From the NCBI GenBank assembly GCA_903959905.1, contig CAJBYO010000053.1:24657-88656 (forward strand): a stretch of DNA of 64,000 bases, given 5' to 3'. The translations under genes and the position numbers were made by a program. The stretch comes from an uncultured Bacteroidales bacterium. GTDB taxonomy: Bacteria; Bacteroidota; Bacteroidia; Bacteroidales; FEN-979. This document shows, piece by piece, positions 8,811-18,021 of this stretch. The first letter of the stretch is position 1; each line of letters begins with the position of its first letter. The notes under the pieces are model-generated. The model saw only the letters and a list, made by a program, of their open reading frames with translations. It made no database searches and was not told where the DNA came from.

Positions 8811-9596
8811 ATGCGAAAATCGAACATCAAGCCTTTTTTGTGGTTGTTTCTGGGTTTCCTATTTGTGATGCCTGTTCTGACAATTGCCCAGTCATCCTTG
8901 CGCTTTAACTATGAAAAATACACCAACAGCAAAGGCGACACCCTCAACTACCGGTTCCTTTTCCCGGATTATGATACCCTGCGCAAATACCCGCTGGTGA
9001 TTTTTCTGCACGGATCCGGTGAACGGGGCAACGACAACGAAGCACAGCTGAAATGGGGTGTTATGAATTTTGCGACAGACCAGGCGATGGCGATGTATCC
9101 TGCGTTTGTCATCGCGCCGCAGTGCCCTGATAACCAGGATTGGTCAAACTTTGATGAGAATGAGAAGACCCGGGAAGTTCGCCTGCGCAGCACCCCTGCC
9201 AAACCCCTGCAACTTGTGATCGAACTAATTCACAAACTGATCAAAGACTTTTCAGTGGATACAAACCGCATCTATATCACCGGTCTGTCTTCAGGGGGCC
9301 AGGGCACCTACGACGCCATTGAGCGGTATCCCCGTTTGTTTGCCGCAGCAGTTCCGGTTTGCGGCAATGGTGATGCGTCAAAGGCGGCATCCATCGCCCA
9401 CATCCCGATCTGGATCTTTCATGGCTCTGAAGATTCAGGCATCAATCCGCTCTATTCGCTGGATATGATCACTGCTTTATCAAAAGCCGGGTCAAAAGCC
9501 GGGCTGACCTATTATCCCGGCGTGGGGCATTTTTCATGGCTGGCGGCATACAGCGACCCGCTGCTGATGGAGTGGCTGTTCAGGCAGCACAAATAA
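8811..9596 (+). CDS. Secreted alpha/beta-hydrolase, carboxylesterase/phospholipase type (COG4099-like)
   Basis: The protein is 261 residues with signal peptide MRKSNIKPFLWLFLGFLFVM...TIAQ. The oxyanion region LVIFLHGSGERG lies at 62-72. The nucleophile elbow GLSSGG gives Ser160, and likely partners are Asp208 in HGSEDSG and His240 in GVGHFSW. This completes a Ser-Asp-His triad. The LHGSGERGxD pattern and size fit the LpqC/COG4099 predicted peptidase-esterase group. Export is expected, probably to the periplasm since no T9SS domain is present. The substrate cannot be read from sequence. Its transcript should end at the strong hairpin at 9720. Confidence 0.88.
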   Translation: MRKSNIKPFLWLFLGFLFVMPVLTIAQSSLRFNYEKYTNSKGDTLNYRFLFPDYDTLRKYPLVIFLHGSGERGNDNEAQLKWGVMNFATDQAMAMYPAFVIAPQCPDNQDWSNFDENEKTREVRLRSTPAKPLQLVIELIHKLIKDFSVDTNRIYITGLSSGGQGTYDAIERYPRLFAAAVPVCGNGDASKAASIAHIPIWIFHGSEDSGINPLYSLDMITALSKAGSKAGLTYYPGVGHFSWLAAYSDPLLMEWLFRQHK

Positions 9597-9719
9597 AATG
9601 CAGTCGTAAGCAACCGTAAACCTGATCGCTTTCCCGGCAGGTTATGATTGGAAAGCGCAAGCATTAAAAGAAGTTGCCCTTCCGGGGAAGAGAGGGATCA
9701 CCTTCATAATGATAAACAG

Positions 9720-9757
9720 AATAAGCGGGTGGCTCATACCGGAGCCACCCGCTTATT
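9720..9757. terminator. Bidirectional hairpin terminator
   Basis: A perfect 16-bp inverted repeat (AATAAGCGGGTGGCTC / GAGCCACCCGCTTATT) with a 6-nt loop sits between the convergent esterase and symporter genes. The A and T at the outer ends give a short U-tract in both directions. Confidence 0.8.
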
Positions 9758-9768
9758 TATTAACCGTC

Positions 9769-9951
9769 CTATTTCTTTACCTTTAACGGCGTCTTCTTTA
9801 AAACATCGCCTTTGGGAGAGAACTTGACCTCAAAACCCTCATGCGCCTTCTTTAAATTCATCTCGTAGTTCACGACCTTATCCGGGCCTTCATTTTTGGT
9901 GATCCCGGTGATGGAGCATCCGACAAAGTTCGTTGCAGCAGATATTAATAC
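9769..9951 (-). pseudogene. C-terminal fragment of a PepSY-like protein
   Basis: Directly after the TAG of the symporter, in the same frame, 60 sense codons stay open. They end in MNLKKAHEGFEVKFSPKG followed by DVLKKTPLKVKK and TAG. This resembles the last strands of PepSY-like (DUF2874-type) periplasmic proteins, where YEV-x-F-x-x-x-G-x-LKK is typical. No ATG is available and the N-terminal half is missing. It is either a remnant or the tail of a former fusion or read-through product. Confidence 0.45.
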
Positions 9952-11415
9952 CTACCTGAGCACACTCATCACCAGGGGCAGCACATACCAGCAGAACAGG
10001 GAAATCACGGCGATGCTGATCAGGTTCATCACGAAACCCGCCTTCAGCATGTCTTTCAGTTTGATGAACCCGCTGCTGAAAACGATCGCATTGGGAGGGG
10101 TTCCCATGGGCATCATGGCTGCGGCGCTGGCTGCCAGCGTCATGGGGAGTCCGAGCATCAGCGGATCCAGGTGAAGCGCATCGGCCAGGGCGGCCAGAAC
10201 AGGCGCCAGCACGATCACCTGCGCCACGTTGCTCATCAGTTCACTGAGGAAGATGGAGATTACTACCACCATCAATACCAGGGCAAATCCTCCCATGTGG
10301 CTGAAGCCAGCCAGCCAGTTTCCTATCTGCTCCATCACGCCCACTTTTTCAAGGGAAGCCGCGAGTGCAATACCGCCGCCGAACAGCAACAGAATGCCCC
10401 AGGCCATCCGCGAGGTGTCTTCCCATGTCAGGAGCATTTTGGGTTTGTGCTCCTCCGTTGTCCCGCTGGGGATGGCAAACAGGGTGAGTGCACCCATGAG
10501 GGCGATCATGCTGTCGTCGAGCCGAAAAAGTTTGAGGCCATTGAACAGGTCTTTGGTGATCCAGAGGGTGGCGGTGGCTAGGAAAACGGCAAGCACCCTT
10601 TTTTCAGCGACTGACAGCCGTCCAAGGCCTTTGATCTCCTGGTGAATGAAGGTGGTGGCCTCTTTGCTGCTCTTTATCCGGTTTGGAAACATCCATTTGG
10701 TGAGCACAATATACAAAGCCGCCAGCAGGATCAAAGCCAGCGGGGTGCAGATGATCATCCAGTCAAGGAACTGAACGGTATACCCGTATTTTTTTTCGAT
10801 GATGCCGATGAATGCCACGTTTGGCGGCGTGCCTATGATGGTGGCCATGCCGCCGATGTTGCTCGCATAGGCGATCACAAGCATAAGGGCCAGGGAAAAG
10901 TTGTGCAGGCCCGGGCCGGGTTTTTCGTGTTCTTTCATCACCACGATCACACTGAGCGCGATCGGGAACATCATCATGGTGGTGGCGGTGTTGCTGAGCC
11001 ACATGCTGATGAAGCCGGTGGCAATGATAAAGCCGAGGATGATCCTGTCGCCGCTGGTGCCGGTGTGTTTCACGATCTGCAGGGCGATCCGCTTGTGCAG
11101 CTTCCATTTTTCGATGGCCAGGCCGATCAGGAAACCGCCCAGAAATAAAAAGACGACAGGGTTGCTGTAGGACTTTGATACCTCTTCTATGGTTCCTATC
11201 TTGAGCAACGGGTGAAGGATCAGCGGCACCAGCGCAACAACTGGCATGGGCAACGCCTCGGTAACCCACCACACGATCATGAGTACGGCCACAGCCACGG
11301 CCTTGCAGGCATCCGGTTTCAGGGCAAAGGGGTTGAAGGAAAATGCGGCCAGGGCCAGCACCACGCCGAGTAAAATGGAAAACCAATGTTGATTTTTTTT
11401 CATCAGATTTGTCAT
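9952..11415 (-). CDS. DASS (SLC13) family sodium:anion symporter
   Basis: The 487-residue polytopic membrane protein has 11-12 hydrophobic segments. The first Ser-Asn-Thr signature is at residues 141-143 (WLSNTATTMMMFPIA). Further DASS motifs are ALPMPVVALVPL near 55, GTPPNVAFIG in the middle and MPMGTPPNAIVFSSG near the C-terminus. The second SNT motif reads SNVAQ. Length matches VcINDY and CitT. The protein should import a di- or tricarboxylate (succinate type) or sulfate with Na+, but the substrate is not decidable here. An in-frame start at 11403 (MKKNQHWF) is equally possible. It is convergent with the esterase gene, and the GNAT gene upstream is separated by a palindrome. Confidence 0.93.
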   Translation of the reverse strand: MTNLMKKNQHWFSILLGVVLALAAFSFNPFALKPDACKAVAVAVLMIVWWVTEALPMPVVALVPLILHPLLKIGTIEEVSKSYSNPVVFLFLGGFLIGLAIEKWKLHKRIALQIVKHTGTSGDRIILGFIIATGFISMWLSNTATTMMMFPIALSVIVVMKEHEKPGPGLHNFSLALMLVIAYASNIGGMATIIGTPPNVAFIGIIEKKYGYTVQFLDWMIICTPLALILLAALYIVLTKWMFPNRIKSSKEATTFIHQEIKGLGRLSVAEKRVLAVFLATATLWITKDLFNGLKLFRLDDSMIALMGALTLFAIPSGTTEEHKPKMLLTWEDTSRMAWGILLLFGGGIALAASLEKVGVMEQIGNWLAGFSHMGGFALVLMVVVISIFLSELMSNVAQVIVLAPVLAALADALHLDPLMLGLPMTLAASAAAMMPMGTPPNAIVFSSGFIKLKDMLKAGFVMNLISIAVISLFCWYVLPLVMSVLR

Positions 11416-11418
11416 TTT

Positions 11419-11508
11419 CTCCGTGGTTCTCTGTGTCTTCTCTGTGTACCTCTGTGTAACAAATTTATCACACAGAGGTACACGGAGAAGACACAGAGGG
11501 CCACAGAG
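11419..11508. repeat. Imperfect inverted repeat (CACAGAG type), 39-bp arms, 12-nt loop
   Basis: Arms 11419-11457 and 11470-11508 match at 35 of 39 positions and consist of CTCTGTGT/ACACAGAG units. It fills the gap between the GNAT stop at 11512 and the symporter start at 11415. It belongs to the same family as 6430-6616 and may attenuate or process the transcript. Confidence 0.8.
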
Positions 11509-11511
11509 GTG

Positions 11512-12363
11512 TTATCCAAGTTCAAAACTTGTTACGCCGTACAAACGGTTCAACGGCAATACAGGTTGTGGACCTTTATACATCCGCGCTGTTTCAAATG
11601 AAGCTGTCATACCGTGGCGCTTCACCAGGTCAACGGCAGCAAGATTGACTTCCGGAATATCTAAAAAAACAGGAGAACCTCCCGGTGTATTTGATTTCAA
11701 AGCAGTGAACAGCCTGTCCGCCATCTCCGGGCTGTCGGCAAACAATGGCCCGATTTTAAAACCGGAGCGGCAGGAGCGGATGACCCCGTAACCGGCCAGC
11801 TTTTCATTTTTCAATATCCCAAGCGCCGAACTGTCTGGCTGACTGATCCATCCACGCAGGAACTGTTTCCGGCCGGTGGGGGAAAACTGCTGGTCGTATG
11901 CACACACTTCGTCAAACGGAATGGCCGATAATAGGATCATCTCCGCACTGGCCGGGATGGTCCCGCCGCCCGATCCCTGGTACCTGACATTGCGGTATGC
12001 AAGTTCAAAACCCGACTTCCTGTAATTATCCTGCTGGGCAACTACGCCATCAAGGCCTACAGTGCGGCCCGCGAGATATTCCAGCCCAGCATTCCAGGTT
12101 TGTATGCCATAGCCCTTGCCCCTGTAGTCCGGATAAACGATATAGAATCCAAGAAAGCCGAAATGTTCGCCATACTTCACCACCGAGATGGTTGCAACAG
12201 GCATGCCGTCAAGCAGCCCGACCAGGAACCCGGCGGGGTCGGCAGCATGGAAGCAATCAGCATCGTGGAGGCCGGGGTTCCACCCTTCCTTTGCAGCCCA
12301 GTCAACAGCGATGTCCAACTCTTCGCGGGTCATCGTCCGGATGGTGAAATTCTTATTCTGCAT
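11512..12363 (-). CDS. GNAT family N-acetyltransferase, two-domain type
   Basis: The protein is 283 residues. An N-terminal GNAT fold (1-140) carries the acetyl-CoA loop RGKGYGIQTW (motif A, Q/R-x-x-G-x-G/A) after the strand FGFLGFYIVYPDY. The C-terminal half (about 145-283) resembles the Acetyltransf_18 domain, with WISQPDSSALGILKNEKLAGYGVIR split over two strands. This arrangement is that of the YitH/HseD-type acetyltransferases. It is cytoplasmic, with no signal. The acceptor substrate is unknown. The gene stands alone between two inverted repeats. Confidence 0.9.
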   Translation of the reverse strand: MQNKNFTIRTMTREELDIAVDWAAKEGWNPGLHDADCFHAADPAGFLVGLLDGMPVATISVVKYGEHFGFLGFYIVYPDYRGKGYGIQTWNAGLEYLAGRTVGLDGVVAQQDNYRKSGFELAYRNVRYQGSGGGTIPASAEMILLSAIPFDEVCAYDQQFSPTGRKQFLRGWISQPDSSALGILKNEKLAGYGVIRSCRSGFKIGPLFADSPEMADRLFTALKSNTPGGSPVFLDIPEVNLAAVDLVKRHGMTASFETARMYKGPQPVLPLNRLYGVTSFELG

Positions 12364-12517
12364 GAGGCTTGCTGTTTTGTTTGGTTCTGAAAGTTAACGG
12401 CGACAGGCATACAGGCCGGTCAAAATGCCGGGAATCCTGATAAAAATACAAAGAAATGTAATATGATCGGTTACTGCGAAACAATCGGAACAGATTCCGG
12501 GAGGATGATAGTTGGCC

Positions 12518-12550
12518 AGACCTTCCAGGTTTTTAAAACCTGGAAGGTCT
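12518..12550. terminator. Perfect 16-bp inverted repeat, probable terminator
   Basis: AGACCTTCCAGGTTTT and its complement flank a single T. It lies 20 bp past the stop of the large minus-strand gene and before the GNAT gene, so it probably ends the long transcript. The loop is A/T only, so the hairpin closes tightly. Confidence 0.6.
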
Positions 12551-12569
12551 TCTCCAGTGAGACAGGCGT

Positions 12570-15500
12570 TTAGTCCCTGACGCACCGTACCGGGAAACCA
12601 TTGTTTCGCAAGGCAGAATAGCTGGAAATACTGGGATTGATATCATTCAGACCACGGGCAACCACCCTCAAGATGCCGCCAGGACTCACCGTGGAGGTCC
12701 AGAAAAAGGTTCCTGAGAACCCCGGGGGCATAAATGACCAGCTGGAATTCTGATAAAACATGCCGCTGGTTTTTCCGTGAAATCCGTATGCCGGGTTCGG
12801 ATCGAGCAGGCTCCATCCGGCAAGCCCGGGTCCCTGGTAGTAATCCGACAACATGGCCCAGTCGGCCTCCGTCGCCACATGCCATTCGGGCGGACAAAGC
12901 CCCTGCCTTCCTTCTGCGGCGGAATTATCTGCGGGCAGGAAGGCCATCAGTTCGTCCCATTGATAAACGCCCCCCGATTCGGCACATTTGGAGATGTCGT
13001 TTCCCTGGCAGTATTTCTCAACAACGCAGTTGTCGGTCTGGGCGTAATTCCCGTGGATATAACTGCCGTAATTCAGGTTGGTGGCCATCCAGCACCGTTG
13101 CACCGCCCCTGAAACAATTTCAAAGGTGGGATATGCCTGCTGGTCGCGCAGGTCGGTAAGCATGTTCTTGCAGATAAAATTGGACGCGTCAAACACTTTA
13201 AGCGGTTTGGTTTTTATTGCCAGGCAGCCGTACTGGTTGGTGTAAGCATAGGAAACGAGGTGATCGGTTCCCGCCCCGACAGTGGAAGGGTCAAGGATTC
13301 CTGTGGACAGAGGTAACCCGTCAAGGCTGTAAACTCCGCTTGCAGGGATGCCGCCTTTCAGTCTGAATGGCTTTGCCCCGCGGGTGGTGACCGTATCATT
13401 GCAAGTCTGCAGCGCAACAACAGGCTTCGGGTTGACAGTAATATTTTTATATCCTGAGAAGTTCCCGTTTCCGCAGTTGCTCCCGGGCCTGAAACGGATG
13501 CCCAGGCTGCCGGTATAGCCTTCAATGATGGAAAGCAATGCCATGGTGCTGGTTCCGCTGATGGTTCCCGAACCGGGTGGATTTATCTCCCAGGTAAAAG
13601 CTGTTGCCAATGGATCTGCTCCCGTCAGCAGGTATGAAATATTCTGATCAGCCTCGCACACAACGGCCGGACCACTGATGGTTCCGGAAGGCAAAGGAAG
13701 CGGGATGACATGGAGGTTGGAGGTGGCTGAACCGGCACACCCGTTTGCATCGCTGTACTGGTAGGTAATAACGTGATTTCCTGCACCGGATGACGGGTCA
13801 AATGTACCAGTTGATGTGTTTACACCAATACCGGAATAGCTGCCTCCTGCAGGTGTTCCGCCATTTAGAGAATAGGGAGGTACAGTGATGCAAACAGGTG
13901 CTATTGACAGCTGTACAACCGGGAGCGGGTTGACCGTAAGTGTGCTGGTTGCTGTGTTGGTGCATCCGTTCAGGTCGGTAAAAGTGTAGGTTATCACATG
14001 AGGGCCGGCGCCTGATGACGGGTCAAAAAACCCTGTTGCGGAATTGACACCCTGACCGGAAAAGCTTCCTCCCGAAGGGTTTCCGCCGGTTAACGGGAAA
14101 GGTTGTGCTGAAATGCAAACCGCATTCTGGGCCGCAAGCTGAACGACGGGCAGCGGATGCACGATGAGTGGTTGCAAAGCCGTATCCGCACACCCGTTCA
14201 GATCGGTGTAGGTATACGTTATTGTGTATGTTCCTGTTCCTGTTGAGGGATCAAAAAACCCGGTCAACGAATTGACCCCCGGGCCAGAATAACTTCCTCC
14301 TGCCGGGTTTCCGCCTGCAAGTTGAAAAGGAGAGGCTGAAACACAAACCGAAGATTGGGTTGCAAGTTGAACGGACGGCAGCGGGTTGACAACCAGTGTT
14401 TTGGAGTCAGTGTTTGAACAGCCGTTCGCGTCGGTGTAAGCGTATGTAATGACATGTGCTCCCGTTCCCGACGACGGATCAAAAAAACCTGTCAGCGAAT
14501 TGACCCCCGACCCTGAAAAGGTTCCGCCTGCCGGGGTTCCGCCCGAAAGCGGGTACGGTGCTGCGGTGATACATGCTGAAGCCTGGGTTGCCAGTTGAAC
14601 CACCGGATCGGCAAATACGGTCAGTGTTTTTGATCCGGTATTGCTGCAGCCGTTTGCATCGGTGTAGCTGTAGGTGATCGTGTGAGGCCCGACGCCTGTT
14701 GATGGATCAAAAAAACCGGTTGAAGAGTTTACGCCTGGCCCTGAATAGGTGCCGCCTGCCGGTGATCCGCAGGTTAAAAGAAATGGCTGTGCGGAAACAC
14801 AAACACCGTCCTGGCCAGCCATCGTAATGACCGGGAAAGAGTAAACAGTCAGGGTTTTCGAAGCGGTGTTGGTGCATCCGTTTGCATCGGTATAACTGTA
14901 AGTGATGAGGTGCGGACCTGCCCCGGAAGCAGGATCAAAGTAACCCGTCAGTGAATTCACGCCGGGCCCCGACCAGGTACCTCCGGATGGGGTTCCCCCG
15001 GTTAACGGGAAAGGCGGAATGGTAATACAAACCGCGTCAGGATCTGCCAGCTGCACGGAAGGCAGGGGATAAACATCAAGGGGCTGACTGGCCTCGTTGA
15101 AACAACTGCTTGAATTGGTGTAGGTGTAGGTGATGGTATGAAGCCCGGTTCCCGACGACGGGTCAAAAAAACCTGTGAGTGAATTGACCCCGAACCCCGA
15201 ATAAACACCCCCTGCCGGCGTGCCTCCGCTGAGTGGAAAGGGCGCAGCAGAGGCGCATACCGCACCCTGGATCCCGAGCTGAACCGTGGGTGTAATATTC
15301 ACGGTAATTGTCTGGATATCAGTGCCGGAACATCCGTTTGCATCGGAATAGTTGTAGGTAATCTGATGCGGCCCCAAACCGGAAGCCGGATCAAAAATAC
15401 CGGTGGCGGAATTGACGCCCGGTCCTGAATAGGTACCCCCGGCCGGTGTTCCGCCTGTTAACTGGAATGGCGGGTCGGTGATACAGGATGTTGGCGGCAC

Positions 15501-17954
15501 GACCAGCTGAACAACCGGAGCGGAGTAAACAGTTAGTATTTTGAATGCCAGGTTGGTGCAGCTGTTTCCATCGGTATAGGTGTAGGTGATCTGATGCCCC
15601 CCGATGCCGATGGACGGGTCAAAATAGCCGGTCAGCGAATTTACGCCCGTTCCGGAATAGGTACCACCGGCCGGTGTGCCGCCTGTTAGCGGGAAGGGCG
15701 GAACAGTAATGCAAACCGACGGCTGCGCTGCAAGCAGAACCACCGGAAGTGCGTAAACCGTGAGTATTTTCGATGCGGATGCTGAACAGCCATTCAGGTC
15801 AGTGAAGGTGTATGAGATAAAGTGCCCGCCTGCCCCGGAGGATGGTGTGAAGATCCCGGTAAGGGAATTGACCCCGAATCCGGCATACGTTCCGCCGGCA
15901 GGGGATCCTCCGGTTAAAGGATAAGGCGGAACTGAGATGCAAACGGAGGCCTGTGTAGCCAAGGTAACCACAGGAGGTGCGTTAACCGTAAGTGTTTTTG
16001 ATGCAGTGCCGGTGCAGTTGCTGGCATCCGTAAAGGTGTAGGTGATCAGGTGAGGCCCCACGCCGGAGGCAGGGTCGAAGTAACCGGTTAATGAATTAAC
16101 GCCCGGTCCGGAATAAATACCTCCTGAAGGGCTTCCTCCCGAAAGCGCGAATGGAGCCAGGTTTGAACACGTTGAGGCCGGCTGCGCCAGGGTTACCGTT
16201 GGTGTGGGATGCACAGTAACTGTAGTTGATGTGCTGGCGGTGCAGGCATTGTTGCCGGTCACCGTAACGCTGTATGTGCCGCCGGAGCCGACGGTAATTG
16301 ACTGTGTAGTGGCCCCCGTAGACCAAAGGTAGGCATTGAAAGTTCCGTTAACGGTAAGCGATTCCGATCCACCCTGGCAGAAGCTTGTCACCCCGCTGAT
16401 TACAGGAACGGGGGCAGGATAGTTGAAAAGTTGCACCGAATCGGTCAGGATACATCCATGGTCATCAACAGCCACGGAATATAAACCGGGATTGGTGACC
16501 AGCAGCACCTGGTTGCCGGAGGAGTAAGGGGCCCCGTTGAAAAACCATTGATAACTCAGCCGGTTGGGGCCTGCATCAAAGGAGACAGGGGTTCCGGGAC
16601 AAACAGTCTGGTCAGGCCCCAGGTTGAGGCTGGCGAAATCAGAGAAATAGCCGTAGGAACAGCCCGATTGCCCGTTGTCATACGTGTGGATAATGCCCAT
16701 GTGGAAAATATCCTGGGAATTGGTCAGAAAGTGTGCTCCCACAGGCAGAGAGGCCGTGGTAAAGCTGATCCTGGCATAAACATAGGCAGGGTTGCCGGGC
16801 ACCGATGAAAACATGGCGGCTGTTACCAGCGTGGAACTTCCGTCAAGCGTAAAGAAACCCTGGGCACCTGCTTTGGTAAGCAGGATCATCTGGAACGACC
16901 AGGCAGTGGTTCTGACAAACGCAACCTGCGTTGACCCGGTACAGTTCATGGCAGGCAGCAGGGAAGAGCCGGCTTCACAGCCGTAGCCTGTAACATGCCA
17001 GAGGTAAGCCGGCTTGTCGGTCGTAACGGAGGAGCATAAATTGGTGGAATTCATGCTGAAATTGTAAGAATATCCAGCATTGAGGATGGCAGCTGCAAAA
17101 CCGTTCACGTTCACCTGGGTATTGTCCTCGGTGGCCATCACAAAAACCTGGTCGTTGACCGTGTTTGTATATCCGCGAACCACAATGTATTCCTTCCCGA
17201 TGATATTGATTGGCACGATCTGATCGCCGGTAAGGTCCTGGCAGTTCTGCCCCGGAAAACGGTCTGAATCGTCCTTTACGGTGATGGAAATCGGTTTGTC
17301 GGAAGTAACCTTCGACCCCATCAGGTGGTCACTGGCAGTTTGCCCGACAGCCTGAGCGCTGTAAACCTGACCTTTGTTGAGGATAATGGGAAAGGGAACA
17401 CCTGCAGCGTGCCCGACAATGTTTTTCCTGGGATTGATGGTAATGGTCGTGTTATCTTCAGAAGCCACGATGTCAAATGAATTATAGGCGTCGGGAGTGA
17501 AGGAGAGTTCGTTGCTCAGCACACTCTGGGAGGGAATGTAAAAGGAAGTGCCGAGTGCGTTGTTCCCTTTCAGTGTAAATATTTCAGGATTCAGGTTGTT
17601 CGCCACCTCATAGTATGCCGTGATCGGGGAACTTGCATGAATATGCAACCCCAGGTTCAGGATTGAATTGGGCGGCTTGCTTTCAACCTGCAGTTTAAAA
17701 GCGGTGAGGTCGACAGATACCGTTGAATTGGATGGGATGTAAACCGTGATGGGCGGAAAGTTGGCAACGGTATTGGCTGGTTCAGAAACCGTAACCGTTG
17801 AGCTCTGGCTGAAAGAGGTGAGCCTTAAATAGATGGGCTGGTCACCGTGGCCGGAGGTTACTTCCGGTGCAGCAAACCAGAAATCCAGGTTTGTTTGCCC
17901 AACCGTCAAAAAGGGAAGCAAAACCAGCAGCGAAAAAAGGAAAACCCGCTTCAA
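12570..17954 (-). CDS. Giant secreted repeat protein: IgGFc-binding-like N-domain, 11 tandem 76-aa repeats, FISUMP C-domain
   Basis: The protein is 1794 residues with signal peptide MKRVFLFSLLVLLPFLTVGQ. Residues about 20-450 resemble the IgGFc-binding N-terminal domain (FWFAAPEV, ATEDNTTITI, SDKPISITVKDDS, AYLWHVTGYGCE). PKD/Ig-like segments follow to about 580. Eleven tandem 76-residue repeats run to about 1415, each with LTGGTPAGGTYSG, GVNSLTGFFDPSSG and ITYTYTDANGC. A diverged twelfth copy comes after an insert. A FISUMP domain closes the protein (CWMATNLNYG, GVYQWDELMAF, CPPEWHVATEADW, FPVRCVRD). No T9SS sorting domain is present. Each repeat has paired Cys, likely disulfide-bonded. An adhesive filament is inferred. 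The promoter is at 17980. Confidence 0.88.
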   Translation of the reverse strand: MKRVFLFSLLVLLPFLTVGQTNLDFWFAAPEVTSGHGDQPIYLRLTSFSQSSTVTVSEPANTVANFPPITVYIPSNSTVSVDLTAFKLQVESKPPNSILNLGLHIHASSPITAYYEVANNLNPEIFTLKGNNALGTSFYIPSQSVLSNELSFTPDAYNSFDIVASEDNTTITINPRKNIVGHAAGVPFPIILNKGQVYSAQAVGQTASDHLMGSKVTSDKPISITVKDDSDRFPGQNCQDLTGDQIVPINIIGKEYIVVRGYTNTVNDQVFVMATEDNTQVNVNGFAAAILNAGYSYNFSMNSTNLCSSVTTDKPAYLWHVTGYGCEAGSSLLPAMNCTGSTQVAFVRTTAWSFQMILLTKAGAQGFFTLDGSSTLVTAAMFSSVPGNPAYVYARISFTTASLPVGAHFLTNSQDIFHMGIIHTYDNGQSGCSYGYFSDFASLNLGPDQTVCPGTPVSFDAGPNRLSYQWFFNGAPYSSGNQVLLVTNPGLYSVAVDDHGCILTDSVQLFNYPAPVPVISGVTSFCQGGSESLTVNGTFNAYLWSTGATTQSITVGSGGTYSVTVTGNNACTASTSTTVTVHPTPTVTLAQPASTCSNLAPFALSGGSPSGGIYSGPGVNSLTGYFDPASGVGPHLITYTFTDASNCTGTASKTLTVNAPPVVTLATQASVCISVPPYPLTGGSPAGGTYAGFGVNSLTGIFTPSSGAGGHFISYTFTDLNGCSASASKILTVYALPVVLLAAQPSVCITVPPFPLTGGTPAGGTYSGTGVNSLTGYFDPSIGIGGHQITYTYTDGNSCTNLAFKILTVYSAPVVQLVVPPTSCITDPPFQLTGGTPAGGTYSGPGVNSATGIFDPASGLGPHQITYNYSDANGCSGTDIQTITVNITPTVQLGIQGAVCASAAPFPLSGGTPAGGVYSGFGVNSLTGFFDPSSGTGLHTITYTYTNSSSCFNEASQPLDVYPLPSVQLADPDAVCITIPPFPLTGGTPSGGTWSGPGVNSLTGYFDPASGAGPHLITYSYTDANGCTNTASKTLTVYSFPVITMAGQDGVCVSAQPFLLTCGSPAGGTYSGPGVNSSTGFFDPSTGVGPHTITYSYTDANGCSNTGSKTLTVFADPVVQLATQASACITAAPYPLSGGTPAGGTFSGSGVNSLTGFFDPSSGTGAHVITYAYTDANGCSNTDSKTLVVNPLPSVQLATQSSVCVSASPFQLAGGNPAGGSYSGPGVNSLTGFFDPSTGTGTYTITYTYTDLNGCADTALQPLIVHPLPVVQLAAQNAVCISAQPFPLTGGNPSGGSFSGQGVNSATGFFDPSSGAGPHVITYTFTDLNGCTNTATSTLTVNPLPVVQLSIAPVCITVPPYSLNGGTPAGGSYSGIGVNTSTGTFDPSSGAGNHVITYQYSDANGCAGSATSNLHVIPLPLPSGTISGPAVVCEADQNISYLLTGADPLATAFTWEINPPGSGTISGTSTMALLSIIEGYTGSLGIRFRPGSNCGNGNFSGYKNITVNPKPVVALQTCNDTVTTRGAKPFRLKGGIPASGVYSLDGLPLSTGILDPSTVGAGTDHLVSYAYTNQYGCLAIKTKPLKVFDASNFICKNMLTDLRDQQAYPTFEIVSGAVQRCWMATNLNYGSYIHGNYAQTDNCVVEKYCQGNDISKCAESGGVYQWDELMAFLPADNSAAEGRQGLCPPEWHVATEADWAMLSDYYQGPGLAGWSLLDPNPAYGFHGKTSGMFYQNSSWSFMPPGFSGTFFWTSTVSPGGILRVVARGLNDINPSISSYSALRNNGFPVRCVRD
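13715..16205 (-). repeat. Eleven tandem ~228-bp coding repeats
   Basis: DNA encoding the 76-aa repeats recurs every ~228 bp. The segment for GVNSLTGFFDP (plus strand GGGTCAAA...CCGGT) and the TATACCGATGCAAACGG-type segment are the best conserved. Copies are diverged rather than identical. Neighbouring copies are not conspicuously closer to each other than distant ones by eye. The boundaries given are approximate. Confidence 0.75.
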
Positions 17955-17979
17955 ATTAGGTAGTCTAAGTCAGTGGGTG

Positions 17980-17987
17980 CAAAGGTA
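17980..17987 (-). promoter_or_regulatory. -7 element for the giant repeat protein
   Basis: On the minus strand this reads TACCTTTG, a match to TAnnTTTG, 26 bp before the ATG at 17954. It lies in the 67-bp gap after the patatin gene, so the repeat protein probably has its own promoter. No clear TTG lies 19-21 nt upstream. Confidence 0.5.
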
Positions 17988-18021
17988 CGAAATAATACTG
18001 CGTGGAGGATGGTAAGGCATT

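Noticed and set aside
13715..16205. Regular repeat array resembling a CRISPR
   Set aside because: The period is about 228 bp, the units are diverged, and the array is open in one frame encoding 76-aa protein repeats.
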